In this document: positions 43,301 through 53,689 of the stretch, piece by piece
How positions within the stretch are numbered: position 1 is the stretch's first letter
Layout: each line of letters opens with the position of its first letter
Source of the DNA: Trichobilharzia szidati
Taxonomy: Eukaryota > Platyhelminthes > Trematoda > Strigeidida > Schistosomatidae
Assembly: GCA_944472155.2 (NCBI GenBank)
Contig: OX235271.1
Location: 21,397,710-21,461,709 of the forward strand
Length of the DNA stretch: 64,000 nucleotides
Direction: 5' to 3'
Position numbers and translations under genes: made by a program
Notes under the pieces: generated by a model
Databases searched by the model: none
What the model was told of the DNA's origin: nothing
Seen by the model: the letters and a program-made list of their open reading frames with translations, nothing else

Positions 43301-43329
43301 TATGAGATGCATTTTAAATATTTGTGATT

Positions 43330-43780
43330 ATAATTAGTGGTATTAATTGGCAAAACAATTAATGTCATATACAGAACAATTCATGGGACGTATAGATAGA
43401 TATATTGGGTTAGTAGGTAAATATAAAACGTTATGTAATATGATGTGAAATTCAGCATTGCGAAAAATTCTCAATTTAGGACGACGAGTGGGACAATTGA
43501 AGACAGTTCAAAGTGAAACCAAGATAGAAGTAGGGATTGCATATAATTCTTTTGTACACAAAGGTTTGGCTTAAATTCATGAATGGCCAAGGCCTCTGCT
43601 GTCTTTGAAAGTTTTGAATGAAAGAAAGGTGTCAAATTAGCAGTAGTTAAATAGATGATGCTAAAATCATCGTCAGTGACAGAAGTCGACCAAGTGTTCT
43701 AGAATAGAAATTCGAAAACCATGCTAGAATATGTTTTCGTATCCGTGTGGAAAGCATCCTCTGGCTACGGATAATGTACC
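43330..43780 (-). pseudogene. Probable Penelope-like C-terminal relic
   Basis: The minus strand resembles the 37.8-38.4 kb copy: 'cttttgtacacaaaggtttgg' and 'gccaaggcctctgctgtctttga' correspond to the C-terminal 'LCVQK' and 'AEALAI' segments of Penelope GIY-YIG proteins. No long frame. Confidence 0.45.
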
Positions 43781-44049
43781 CTGCTCCGCAAGAGCAGCTG
43801 AGCTATGATAGATGCGCATGGAGGCGGTCAGACGAGGGAGGAGGAAGGAGAACAACTTATGGCCGGTGAAGGTCATTTTCAGTTCCATAGGATGTATAAA
43901 TTTTGGATGCGGCTGTGTGTGTGTGTGTGTGTAAAACTGTTTGATTCAGTTTTGTATTCAAATTGAACAGTTACATATTACTTTAACATTCGGTAGTATT
44001 TTAAAAAGAGTATTTTCCGAAATTGATAAACCAATGCCTAAACTATTAA
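43781..44049. other. Intron, GT microsatellite
   Basis: A (TG)n tract lies at about 43914-43933. Nothing else recognised. Confidence 0.5.
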
Positions 44050-44149
44050 TGTTCAAACCAAGTTCACTTTTAATAGTTTGAAAAGAAATTGGCCTTTGGG
44101 TATATGATATTCATTGTAATAAAGGTTTTCTTGTATTTCCCAACGAATG

Positions 44150-44375
44150 AAAAACAAGGTTGCAGATACGCCTTGCTGACGAGTGCCAACTAGCACGAAA
44201 CCTAGGTCCAAGGCTTCCTGCTGATTGCCTCCAACCATCTAATATCATCACAAACAATGTACACCGTGATGGCGAGCTACCTAGAATGGTGGCCACATTA
44301 CAACCTGACTGATAGATTTCAGTCTGCACCAAAGAGAGGACTAGACGCATCACACTAGTTACTAGTGTCAAAACA
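44150..44375 (+). repeat. SINE-like family 4 tail, rearranged
   Basis: 'gccttgctgacgagtgccaactagc...ttcctgctgattgcctccaaccatctaatat' matches 53945-54030. The following 44255-44375 matches 53690-53810 in reverse complement ('gatggcgagctacctagaatggtggccac'). The two halves are thus inverted relative to each other compared with 53.7-54.0 kb. Confidence 0.6.
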
Positions 44376-44539
44376 AAACGATATTGCCTAAACTGATTTG
44401 ATTTGCAATACTGAACTACTTCACTATAAATAAAGTATTTTAATGCTTTCAAATTGTTTGAAGTACGCGTGAAATTTAATTAGGGTATTCTTTAGTAAAC
44501 ACAATATACTCGATGCAGTTCCCACGGATGACATCGATT

Positions 44540-44820
44540 GGTGGTCGTGCTAAAATTCACGAATTGGTAAAAGTTAGAATTCATGTGCTGGCCATTGAGT
44601 CGGCTCCCAATGGCTGAATGGTCTAGCCTTGTAACCGGAAAGTCCTGGGTTCGAACCTCCCGGGTGTCGGATGCGTACTACCGATGAGTCCTAAACATGG
44701 ACGAAATATCTGTCCAGTACTCCTTGGTGGGTTTTCAATGGCTCTCTAAACTGATATCAATCCGTGGGCAAACTCGAAAAACTAAATCAAATCCTTACAA
44801 ATCAACTCTTGAAAATACTC
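44540..44820 (+). mobile_element. Hammerhead SINE, family 2
   Basis: Head with 'aatggctgaatggtctagcctt' and B box 'gggttcgaacctcc'. Core 44674-44720: GTACTA, CCGATGA, GTCC/GGAC, GAAAT, ATCTGTC, CAGTAC. Tail 'gggttttcaatggctctctaa'. Confidence 0.72.
44674..44720 (+). ncRNA. Hammerhead-like core, near canonical
   Basis: All elements are in order with CCGATGA for CTGATGA. Stem I keeps five pairs (GTACT/AGTAC with an end mismatch), stem II is perfect, GAAA is intact, and GTC precedes the expected cleavage site. The single U4 to C change is the main defect. Confidence 0.58.
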
Positions 44821-44944
44821 GTTATTTTATTGCATGCATAAGGTATATCAGAGTTGATCTTCGATTTTGTGATTACTAATTGTCAATAAGGTAGTCAATT
44901 ATCCTGAAAACAAACACATTTTGATTGAGAATATCAATTTTTAA

Positions 44945-45180
44945 GTGAACTCCTGTTATTCAAGTGTTGGTTTGTTGGGATTTGATTGGTTGCAGGATTT
45001 TAATCATGAGCTGACATTAGTTAGAGAACCATTGGAAAACCTGGATTTCCAGGATTTCCATCATCATCCTGTAACCAATCAAATCCCTACAAACCAACAC
45101 TTGAATATCAATGAGATGCTCACTAGCGACTTGCCTTATTCACGTAGGTAGTTACCTGGGGTTCTAGTGAGAAGTCGTGA
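44945..45180. repeat. Family 2 SINE pieces in both orientations
   Basis: A minus-strand tail ('catgagctgacattagttagagaaccattgg', 45005-45040) is followed by plus-strand tail and 5'-unit phrases ('gctcactagcgacttgcc', 45118 onward). These are truncated, jumbled copies. Confidence 0.55.
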
Positions 45181-45184
45181 CCAG

Positions 45185-45430
45185 TAGGAGGGTGCAGCTG
45201 GTCGGGCGTGAGGACAAATACTCGCCGAAGACATTGGCTAGAGGTCGCGCTATGTCGTAAATTGGCAGAAGTTAGAATTCATGGGCCATTGGATCGGGTC
45301 CCAGTGGCTTAATAGTATACGAGCTCGCCTTGTAACCAGAGGGTCCTGGGTTCGAATCCCGGTGGGTGCGTACTGATGAAGAGTCCCAAACTAGGATAAA
45401 ACAGCTGTCCCGTACTCCCAAGAATTCCTG
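45185..45430 (+). mobile_element. Hammerhead SINE, family 2
   Basis: 5' unit 'ggtcgggcgtgaggacaaatactcgccgaag', head with 'agtggcttaatagtatacgagc' and a perfect B box 'ggttcgaatcccgg', core 45370-45416 (ATGAAGA, GGATAAAA, CAGCTGTCC). Truncated in the tail. Confidence 0.73.
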
Positions 45431-45619
45431 TTAGTCAATTAGTAATCGATGATTGTTTTTATAAGATAACAGTTTTAGGACATTTTACTAATGATTTTTG
45501 AAGATACTTTGCAATGAAAAAAAAAGGAAAAGACAACAACAGCTGTATGTGTTTAATAAAAGTGACAGATCATATACTAATCAACTGTAAAGTTCCTTCA
45601 AGGTGGTTAAATGTATTCT

Positions 45620-46400
45620 TTTTCTGCGACTCTCTGAAAGGTTTTGGCGTAGACGTGTACCCGGCTATTGACCAAAGGACATGTGTGTGTGTGTGAATTG
45701 CTCAGCAGTGTTCTACGTCCTCCTCTATGGCTGTCAATGAGACATGGTCATTGAAAGTGGGACACATGAAAAGGCTGGCTGGCTAGGTGTCTTTGATCAT
45801 AGGTGCCAGCTTTCTATCTCCTGTGTTAAGTGGTATAATAAAGTGAGTAATATTGAGATTGGGTTTCAGTCGAGTGCTCTGTAAGGAGGGGAAATCAACA
45901 GACTTGGCTGTGAAGTTACATCGACTGAGATGGTTAGAACATTTGTTACGCATGCCTAGTCATCGCCTTCCTCGACAGCGGACAATGTTAGCTGACATAG
46001 GGTCAGGTTAGAAAAGATCGAGCTGGTGTTGGTCAGGCTAAAACATGACTTCATCAGTCAATGAAATCCACAACAATTAGTTTAAACCAGTCATGTAGGG
46101 AGATGTGAACTTCCTGTCTGGTTGGGTTCCTTGGGATGGTAAAAACCAATGAAGGCTGGAAACAATTGGTGATATGGTTGGAAATCTTTCTCAATGGCTA
46201 GCGCAGATGCATCCAATCCTTGTGACTTATAATACCCAATAAAACCATATTGTTCTTCGATATTATTATTCTTTTTGCTTCATATCTCTGTTTTGAATCT
46301 CTTTTTACTTTCTATGCTAAGTGAAGTGTAGCAACTGGAACCGCTGCACATCTGTGCAAAGTTCTACATTGAAACCAGTCAGGCAGTTAGTCAGTTTAGC
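45620..46400 (+). pseudogene. SR3-like RTE 3' fragment
   Basis: Decayed frames: 'FGVDVYPAIDQRTCV', '...WYNKVSNIEIGFQSSAL', 'MRMPSHRLPRQ', 'MVGNLSQWLAQMHPIL' equivalents and a 3' UTR ending 'gttctacattgaaac' with a (cagt)n-like tail. Same segment as 5895-6840. Confidence 0.7.
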
Positions 46401-46586
46401 AAACGAGTATAAATCGACCTCTCGTTTGTTGGATATTCATGATTTTTAAAAATTCTAATCAAGTTTAATAGTTGGAGGAGGTTTTTTTTCAGGGTTATGA
46501 GGTAGTTTTAATAGATGAATCTCAACATTTCTTTTTTCATTTCTTTATGTATTTCATTATTGTGTTTTTTTATCAATAAAAAATAG

Positions 46587-46659
46587 GCCCACCATTTGGC
46601 CGAATGGTAGTCCAACAAACTGTTCCAGAAATGAAGATTTTAATGTGAAAAGTATTGAG
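46587..46659 (+). CDS. RNase T2 exon: post-CAS I segment
   Basis: A 73-nt exon bounded by 'aaaaaatag' and GTAACC. Its first G completes the Trp codon, then it reads 'PTIWPNGSPTNCSRNEDF' and ends at SIE in phase 0. This is the segment that follows HGLWP in the family, with a conserved Cys. It contains a likely N-glycosylation site (NCS). Confidence 0.85.
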
Positions 46660-46850
46660 GTAACCAGCTAGTAGGTAGCTGTTATTTCCCTTTGTTTTGT
46701 TGAAGAACTGTTTTCGAATTAATTAATTTCTTTTTTCGAGTATTCAGCGGTTTTTAACTTTATGCAATACAGTTTTATACACGGTTTTGCTTTATAAGGG
46801 ATGAAGTTGCATTCTATGGTGCATTATTGTAGCACTATTATTATTATTAT
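46660..46850. other. Intron, nothing identified
   Basis: AT-rich, with a short (att)n tract near 46835-46855. Confidence 0.4.
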
Positions 46851-46854
46851 TATA

Positions 46855-47460
46855 TATTTCCTTAGGTTCCGAGTGAAACATAGGGCTTCAAGAGCATATC
46901 CTTAGCAGGCTCGACGATTGTCTATAGGCTCTGCTCTCCTTGCACGATCTCCTCTCCATGTCACCGTCAGATGTGTCCAACTCGTTATTTACTGTTTGCG
47001 TTCCACTTGAACGATGGCCTGGAACGCGATATCACTAAACTATCTCTTCAACATGTGTCCGATTCATCCATCTGCATTTTCTCATTAATATTTGTTAGGA
47101 AATGGGTGGTTCTTGGTTTGTTTGTTTGTTTCCAGAATTTCTTCTGGATAATCCTTTCTAGCAGGCCATCTGATCTTCAGTATGGAGCCAAGGAATGGCG
47201 CGGGTGTTAATGAAAGTCGAAAGCCTGTTGGGAATACCTTTTGTGACGCGCCGTCTCTAAACCATATAGAAGACTTGATTTGGCATTACTGTTGGAAATC
47301 CTAATCTTGTTCTCTTTACCTAGTGCAGTACGTTTCCAGGCCGACTTCAAAGTGACGAAGGTCTGTGTTACCCATCCGATCCTGCCTTTGACATCTTCAT
47401 CCGTGCCGCATGTATTTAAAACGATGCTAAATAGTTAAGTGAAAGAAGTGACTTGCTGGT
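46855..47460 (-). pseudogene. SR2-like RTE C-terminal fragment, diverged
   Basis: The minus-strand 3' end ('cttgaagccctatgtttcactcgg') lies at about 46862-46890. Upstream are decayed 'FKWNANSK' and 'MQMDESDTC' and, near 47340-47420, 'VKTFVTLKSAW' and 'DEDVKGRIG'-like pieces. No open frame. Confidence 0.6.
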
Positions 47461-47461
47461 A

Positions 47462-48110
47462 CCAGTTGCGCTAAAATCACGAATTAGTAGAAGTTCGAAT
47501 TTATGGGCTGGCCACTGAATCGAATCCCATTGTAATGACAGAAGACAAGGGCCAGGCAACAGATCGTTTATTGAGGAAATCAACAGATATTGATAGATTT
47601 TTATGTACATTATTATTCGTTGTTGTTAGCAGAGAGGCACACAAGCAACGCCTTCTGCTTGGTTGTTTTCCTGCTGAAGGTTATTCTGTCACCTCTTTGT
47701 TGCTGTTTCTTAGACAGTCCGTTGATATATCTGCGAATCGTATCCGCCCACGCTAAGTCTGCTGTGATTGGTTGTTGAGTTCCTCAAGGTTAGGCTTTGT
47801 TCTTGTTTTTTTCTCATGGCCAATATTGGGGACGTAAACATTGACGTAAATTGCTGTCTACTAATTTTGGCTAGCAGACAGCTCTCACCACACCAGTAGT
47901 AGTGGCTGAATGGTCTACGAGTTTGTCTCGTAACCGGAAGGTCCTGAGTTCGAATTCTGGTAGTGGATGAGTGCTGCCGATGGGTCTCAAACTAGGCTGA
48001 CGAAACAGCTTTCCAGTACACTCCCTGGGGGTTTCCAGTGGTACACCAATTCATATCAATCCGTTATCAAACTTGAAACAAGTCAAATCCCTACAAACTT
48101 AGTCTTGAAA
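47462..48110 (+). mobile_element. Hammerhead SINE, family 2, split
   Basis: The left part (47462-47530) is the family 5' unit ('gcgctaaaatcacgaattag' ... 'ggctggccactgaatcg'). The right part (47897-48110) continues at 'gtggctgaatggtctacgag' with B box 'gagttcgaattctgg', a damaged hammerhead core at 47971-48019 and the tail. The two halves are contiguous in other copies, so about 365 bp was inserted. Confidence 0.72.
47531..47892. mobile_element. Possible solo LTR inside SINE
   Basis: A 362-bp insert that begins TGTAATGACAG and ends CTCACCACA, so it has TG...CA ends, and disrupts a family 2 SINE. Flanking pentamers CCCAT and CCAGT are similar but not identical. It matches no other repeat in the window. 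A solo long terminal repeat of a Gypsy-type element fits; another short insertion is possible. Confidence 0.4.
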
Positions 48111-48200
48111 ATTTATTTTATTTCTGTTATCACAATGACATCAAATCAAATCTTGGCATATTTGAATCGGTTTTCATTTTCTTCTTTTCTTTATGTAAAG

Positions 48201-48268
48201 CCTATTTATAAAGAGTTACAAACGGAATGGTCAAATTTAGAGGATTATGATGATCCTGAAGACTTTTG
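48201..48268 (+). CDS. RNase T2 exon: upstream half of CAS II
   Basis: A 68-nt exon after 'cttttctttatgtaaag', with donor GTACGT. It reads 'PIYKELQTEWSNLEDYDD' and ends PEDF plus TG of a split Trp codon (phase 2). This is the 'L...WP.L......FW' helix region before active-site segment II. Confidence 0.85.
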
Positions 48269-48364
48269 GTACGTTTATAATTTTAAACAAACAATATGGT
48301 ATTAATTATAAATTATTATTTAAAATAATCCCCGCGTTGTGTTTAAGAAAAAAAGCCAAAACAA

Positions 48365-48600
48365 AATCTGGGAACATCATCACTCACTGGGGAATGCAGG
48401 TACATTCAGGTGACGAGTCCCAAACAGGACAAAATGCTCATCGTGGATTCCACTGCTAGTCACCATACACCGATTAAATTCTGATTGAATGCCCAGACAT
48501 CGTCGAAGCATCTGCACAAGAAGCCGACATGTCAACCTGAGACCGAGCACTTCGCTCCAATCAATCGACGGGAAAATCTAAAATTCAATTAAATGAAACA
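48365..48600 (+). mobile_element. Hammerhead SINE, family 1, headless
   Basis: Starts in 'gggaacatcatcactcactgggga'. Core 48401-48446: CAG, GTGACGA, GTCC/GGAC, AAAA, ATGCTCATC. Tail to about 48600 ('gacatgtcaacctgagaccgagcacttcg'). Core badly mutated. Confidence 0.65.
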
Positions 48601-49060
48601 TACATTGTTTGAAATCGACCACTGGAAATGAATAAACTTTGCTACTCCTCCTCTGCTTTTCTTTTTGGAACATATCTGGTCTTATCTGAATAGTGTGAAA
48701 CCATTTAGTGAGACCAGATTATCATTATCGAGCCAAGTTTCTTGCAGTGTGATTATAGTCATGTTGTAATAAGTATCAGATGATAGGATAGCCTACAGAT
48801 GCATAATCTTGTTGGGAAGAGAACGGCAGTTGTACTAACGATAACAGGAACAGTGGTTCGGTGTAAATGTATCCGTTTTACAGTGCACCGCTATCCACCA
48901 TGATGTTTTTTCTTAGCTTTCTTAGAACCTTGAAAGTCACTTGGTTTTAAACATTTTATGAACTGTTGAGAATATGTGATACGATTTTACATCATATTTT
49001 GATAAATGAAAATGAAGTAAAATAAATTAGACGCAATACGTAGATATAAGAATAGGCAGC
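48601..49060. other. Intron, nothing identified
   Basis: AT-rich; no family recognised. Confidence 0.35.
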
Positions 49061-49064
49061 CCAA

Positions 49065-49110
49065 CTTTCAAACAGGCCGCCAAAGTTGACCCTAATAAAG
49101 TGATAAATCA
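49065..49110 (+). repeat. Penelope spacer-like fragment
   Basis: 'gttgaccctaataaagtgataaat' matches the spacer of the Penelope palindrome at 50365-50390 in direct orientation. It abuts the truncated 3' side of the RTE in block B. Confidence 0.55.
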
Positions 49111-49853
49111 GCCAGGCTAACGTCGCGACGGCACCAGAGGTGGCTCAAGTCAACGAGTGCCATCCTAGCTTCCATGATACGGTCGGAAATCTCATCCATC
49201 ACCCCTCCACCAGAACTCAAACAACAACCCAGATACACAAACTTATCAACAGCTCCAAGCGGTTCACCTGCAAGAGTGAGTGCAGGTGTAACAGTACCTT
49301 GAACTTAGATGGTGCAAAGCACCTAACATACTTACAAACACTGATCACCAACTGATTAAGTGTGATCTGGGCAGTTCGTATGCTATCGCACAGTAAGACG
49401 ATATCGTCTGCATACTCGAGGTCAAAAAGTCTTTCTCCAGGAGGCAGATCTACACCACCACCGCTACTCACTTCCTTTACAGTCGACTCCAGAATGTCGT
49501 CGATGGCAAAGTTGAAGAGAAATGGAGAGATTGGGCAACCTTGTCTAACTCCACTGTTGGTTGGGAACAGTGATGATAGCCGGTTGCATGCTCTCACTCT
49601 ACCTGAAGTGTTTCTGTATAGTGCTTTCAGGATGTTAACAAACTTATCAGGTACACCTCTCTCTAACAGACAGTTCCAGAGCACAATTCTGTTCAGCGAA
49701 TCGAAGGCGGCCATAATATCAAGAAACACAAAGATTGTTGGCCTACAATACGTGTGGTGGTGTTCCCATCACCAAACGAAGGGTGAACACATGATCAATG
49801 CATTCACAACCTGAACGAAACCCAGCCTGCTCTTCACGACTCTCTCTCTCTCT

Positions 49854-49860
<7 letters not shown>
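49111..49860 (-). pseudogene. RTE (SR3-like) RT, block B copy
   Basis: The minus-strand frame 49729-49217 (170 codons) is nearly identical to 39359-39871, with motifs 'FLDIMAAFDSLNRIVLWNCL', 'RQGCPISPFLFNFAID' and YADD. It ends at about 49111, inside the ORF, so it lacks the C-terminus and 3' UTR that a retrotransposed copy should have. Confidence 0.87.
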
Positions 49861-49890
<30 letters not shown>

Positions 49891-50551
49891 AGAAACTACA
49901 AGTGAAGTTAATATATGTGGTAGTATTTAACTCCACATTAATTTATTTATTAGATATATCACACACAGTGAAACAGTATTATTATTTACTGGATGACAAG
50001 GTTTCCAACACAAATTATTGTTCTTCATAATCATATCATCAATTATAACCACACAAATTCGAAACTTTCGTCTCATAGTTTTCTTTATTCTATCCTATTT
50101 CTCGTAGGCGTGGAAGTAGAATTTTCCAGGTGTCCGATTGCACAGGTTTTCAATCACTACTATTGCACGTATTTTCATTCGGTTGATTCGATGATGAATG
50201 AAGCTTCCGTTGTTATCAATCTCTGCCTCCACACTGTCATGTTAGATCTTGAAACTGTCATCTTATCTCATCCTATTGTATGGTGTATGTGTGTGTGTGT
50301 AATTGCATGTAGTGCTATAGCTGAATTATTCTTCTGGTAAAACCCAGTAAAATCTAGATTGGTTGACCCTAATAAGGCAATAAATCTGGAGAATAGTTCA
50401 GCTATAGCACTACATGCAATTACACACACACACACCATACTATAGGATAGGATAATATGACAGTTTTAAAACCTAATATGACAGCGTGGAGGGCGAGATC
50501 GATAACAGAAGCTTACTTTATCGAATCAACTGAATGAAAATACGTGCAACA
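49111..50551 (-). repeat. Composite inverted duplication, block B
   Basis: Reverse-complement counterpart of 38526-39990, including the same Penelope/(TA)n/RTE junctions. Lies in the RNase T2 intron preceding the CAS II exon. The only large difference is the number of TA units. Confidence 0.88.
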
Positions 50552-50790
50552 GGAATGATTCAACACCTTCCCAACCGGACATTCGGAAAATCCTGCTACC
50601 TGTATGACAAATAGGAAAGAATAAAGAAAACTATACGACGAAAGTTTCGAAGTTGTGTAGTTATAATTGATGATATGATTATGAAGAACAATAATTTGTG
50701 TTGGAAACCTTGTCATCCAGTAAATAATAATACTGTTTCACTGTGTGTGATATATCTAATTAACAAATTAACATGGAATTTCATACACTA
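49900..50790. repeat. Penelope head-to-head palindrome (copy B)
   Basis: Left arm 49900-50340 and right arm 50385-50790 are about 90 percent reverse complementary by eye, from 'cacattaatttattta' to 'aaattaacatgg', with a spacer of about 45 nt. Each arm encodes the same Penelope C-terminus. It is the complete form of the palindrome that is cut in copy A. Confidence 0.8.
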
Positions 50791-50794
50791 CCAC

Positions 50795-51840
50795 AGTGCT
50801 AGAGTTTTACACATATAAGTAGCCTGGTATGAGTAACTGACCCGACCGAAAGCTGCTACCTTGACGTGGTGATCGGGCTTGAACACCACAATGACCCAAC
50901 AAGCTATACTGGCTGAGGCTTATGTCGCTTGAGGTCCTACCATGCCAGAAAGTTTGTTTTTTATAACGGTTAGACAAAAAGCAGTTAATTAATCCAGTTC
51001 TATGACTCAAACAAAATCACAAAATATCATGCCGGATCTATCGGGGCCTGGATTAACAACGACCGCGCTTCCTGGTGCCGTGTCACAGGGCAGAAGTGAT
51101 AAATATGCTACTGAGACACCACACCAAATAAAAAAGAACAAACAAAAATAGGTCGCGTGTGACCGGCAGCCGGGAAGTAACAATCGCCCTCACAATCCGA
51201 AATGCAAAAAGACATGAGTAACTGAAATGCTCTAACACGGTAGTGAACAGAAAATTACTATTCACTAATTTCATTCACTAGACGTTTTTTCATTCAGATA
51301 AGAGTAAGTGCAGAATCAAGCACTAAGTGCTCGTCATCTTATCTCTAAGTACTTAAGATGCCCTCATGAAGTTTGCCAAACCCTAACTTTAGATCAGGAG
51401 TGCTCATGGTCTGTTGGGATCTTTAAAAGACAGATGACCTAATTTCATGCCGATGTATACTATACATAATAACTCAACTTCAAATCACATATCACTGTCT
51501 TTCAAGCGAGACTTCGGTAATGGTCATTTCGGGCAAGTTCCTCCATGAGCTTAACAGTTGAAACAGTATCCGAATTTTGATTTACATCGTTTCGAAGTTG
51601 TTATTAATGTATGTATATTTATAATTTTTACAATTGCATAAGGAAAGAACAGAAATTAGTGAGTTGTAGTCATCATGTGTAACACAATGAGCATTGAACA
51701 GCTATCCTCATTTTTCTATGACGGGAGAAATCAAAAGGATTTAAGTCAAAAATAAAAATAAATTTATAATGGAACATATGACTTCATCAGCTGGCTGCAT
51801 GACAATGTCAGGTGTTGTCAGTCAGGTGATCCACAACGGA
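50795..51840. other. Intron; unassigned repeat-like stretch
   Basis: A GC-richer segment at 50835-51090 ('gctgctaccttgacgtggtg' ... 'cctggattaacaacgaccgcg') may be the 5' end of an RTE-type element, but I cannot tie it to a coding part. The remainder is AT-rich. Confidence 0.35.
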
Positions 51841-51844
51841 AAAC

Positions 51845-52775
51845 TCAGTGAAGCCTTTGAAGTCAGGAAAGGAGTAAGACAAGGCTGTCTAATATCACCA
51901 ATTATGCTCCCACTTGTGGTGCACTGGATTTGACGAGACTATGGAGGGGGGTGCGAGAAGACAGGAATACACTGGACCACAGATAATAAGACCCTAGAAG
52001 ATCTGAATTTTGCGCGTGGATGATTTATGTCAGATATCACAGGGAATCGGAGAATTACAGGCTGGCAGAAGAAGTGGTGAAGACAGGAATCAAGTGAACA
52101 CAGAGAAGACGGAGTCGATGAAAATAACCAACCAACAACCACAATGACTATGAGGAGGGGTGAAATATGAAAAAGGTTACTTCCTTCACTTATCCAGGAA
52201 GCATCGTTTCAATCATAGGCGGAATGGATGAAGATGCCAGAGGCTTGGAGAATGGGAAAGAGGAGGTACACCTTCATCACCGTGAAATCAGTTTGGGAAT
52301 CTTCTTCACTCAGACAACATATTGAACATGATTCGGATTTTCAATAGCAATGTTGAGTCAGTCAGCTCTTCTATTGGGGTCAACAGGCTACGGTAGACTT
52401 GTGAGAACAGCTGCCGCCTTTGTGACTCCATGTTGTAGTTCGAATGGGCAGGCTAGAAAGAATTGGGCGCGAATCAAACAAGAACCTATTGTTCAATAAA
52501 TATGTAGAAGACAATGGAGATGGATTGGGCACACGCTGGGAAAACTGTCGAATGACATCGCACTGCACGCCAGGTATAGCCTCGATTGGAAGTCGAATGG
52601 GCAACTATTAGTGAGGTGTGTGTCCGAGGTTTACATGGAGATCGTGCGAGGTGGAGATGAGAGGCTATGGGCGATCATGGCCCCAGCTAATGAGGACAGC
52701 AGAACAAGGGACAAAGTTGAGATATGCTATTGAAGCGCTATGTTCTACTCAGAACTCAAGGGAATAATAATGTGG
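51845..52775 (+). pseudogene. Diverged SR2-like RTE, copy 2
   Basis: Begins 'ctcagtgaagcctttgaagtc' (motif B side, GVRQGCLIS) and follows copy 1 (42250-43240) almost base for base with small indels, ending 'atgttctactcagaactcaag'. No frame is intact. Confidence 0.75.
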
Positions 52776-53194
52776 CCTCTGGAAATGAGATGAGATGCTT
52801 TGTGTGGGGAGAGAAGAAGGCAGAATGTGGTCGAAAGTTCTTAATTGATTCACTTGTGAGAAATTGGTTCATTTTACCATATTTTTTGTCATTCATCTCT
52901 ACTAATTGATAAACTATACACGATTAGTGGTAGCGATTTTCAGATAGATATAGCAGTCTCTAGTGGGATTTCTCACAGTGCCTATGACTGAACACACTAC
53001 TAATGAGTCTGGAAATTAGGAAATACAAATGCCTTGTGTTTATATTTTCCTATAATTTCAGGTATGTTTAATCCATCTTTTATGTGTACATTTGAAGTCG
53101 ATGTAGGCTCTCTTATCTTGGCATCGTTTGTTTGTCTTTGAGAGTGGGAGAGGTGGGGAGGGGGTTGGATATTCGTTTTACCTGTCTTTTTAGA

Positions 53195-53410
53195 AGTGTT
53201 TCTCTCCGGATGTGAATGTGTAAAGAACACATTCGTGTTTCTTTTCTCCAGGTCGCTTTTGTTATTCACACTAACTTTTTGACATTGAAATTGTATTTCA
53301 AGTTTCAGTAGTACTTAGTCTAGTATGTTTTCGGGGAAACGGACACTGTTATATTTGTCTTCTCATATAAATCTTGAGGGATTTGATGAATTAATTGTGT
53401 GATTTTTATT
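53195..53410. repeat. 210-bp direct repeat, copy 1
   Basis: 'gaagtgtttctctccggatgtg' ... 'cttctcatataaatcttgaggg' recurs at 57087-57300 in the same orientation with about 90 percent identity by eye. Family unknown. Confidence 0.8.
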
Positions 53411-53505
53411 TTTATTGTTTGGTTACTAGCAGGTTAGCCCTAATCAGTGGTAGCCTTTTTCAACTGTGATTAACACTTTATTTATTAATTTATTGTATTC
53501 TGTAG

Positions 53506-53619
53506 GAAATATGAATGGAATAAACATGGAGTGTGCTCAGTGAATAGTGCGGTTATCTCGAATGAATTAGACTATTTCAACACTTCTCTGGTTATTAAAG
53601 CAAAAGTGAATATAATGAG
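53506..53619 (+). CDS. RNase T2 exon: CAS II catalytic Glu and His
   Basis: A 114-nt exon between 'ttgtattctgtag' and GTAACG. It starts W(split)-'KYEWNKHGVCSVNS', matching active-site segment II (W-x-H/Y-E-W-x-K-H-G-x-C) with Glu, Lys, His and Cys present; the first His of the commoner HEW is Tyr here. 'ELDYFNTSLVIKAKVNIM' follows, the 'Y/F....L.L' helix. Leaves in phase 2. Confidence 0.9.
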
Positions 53620-53689
53620 GTAACGAACTCTTATTGTACCATATATATATGCATATTTTTTGATTGGACACTCACAACTAGTGTGATGT

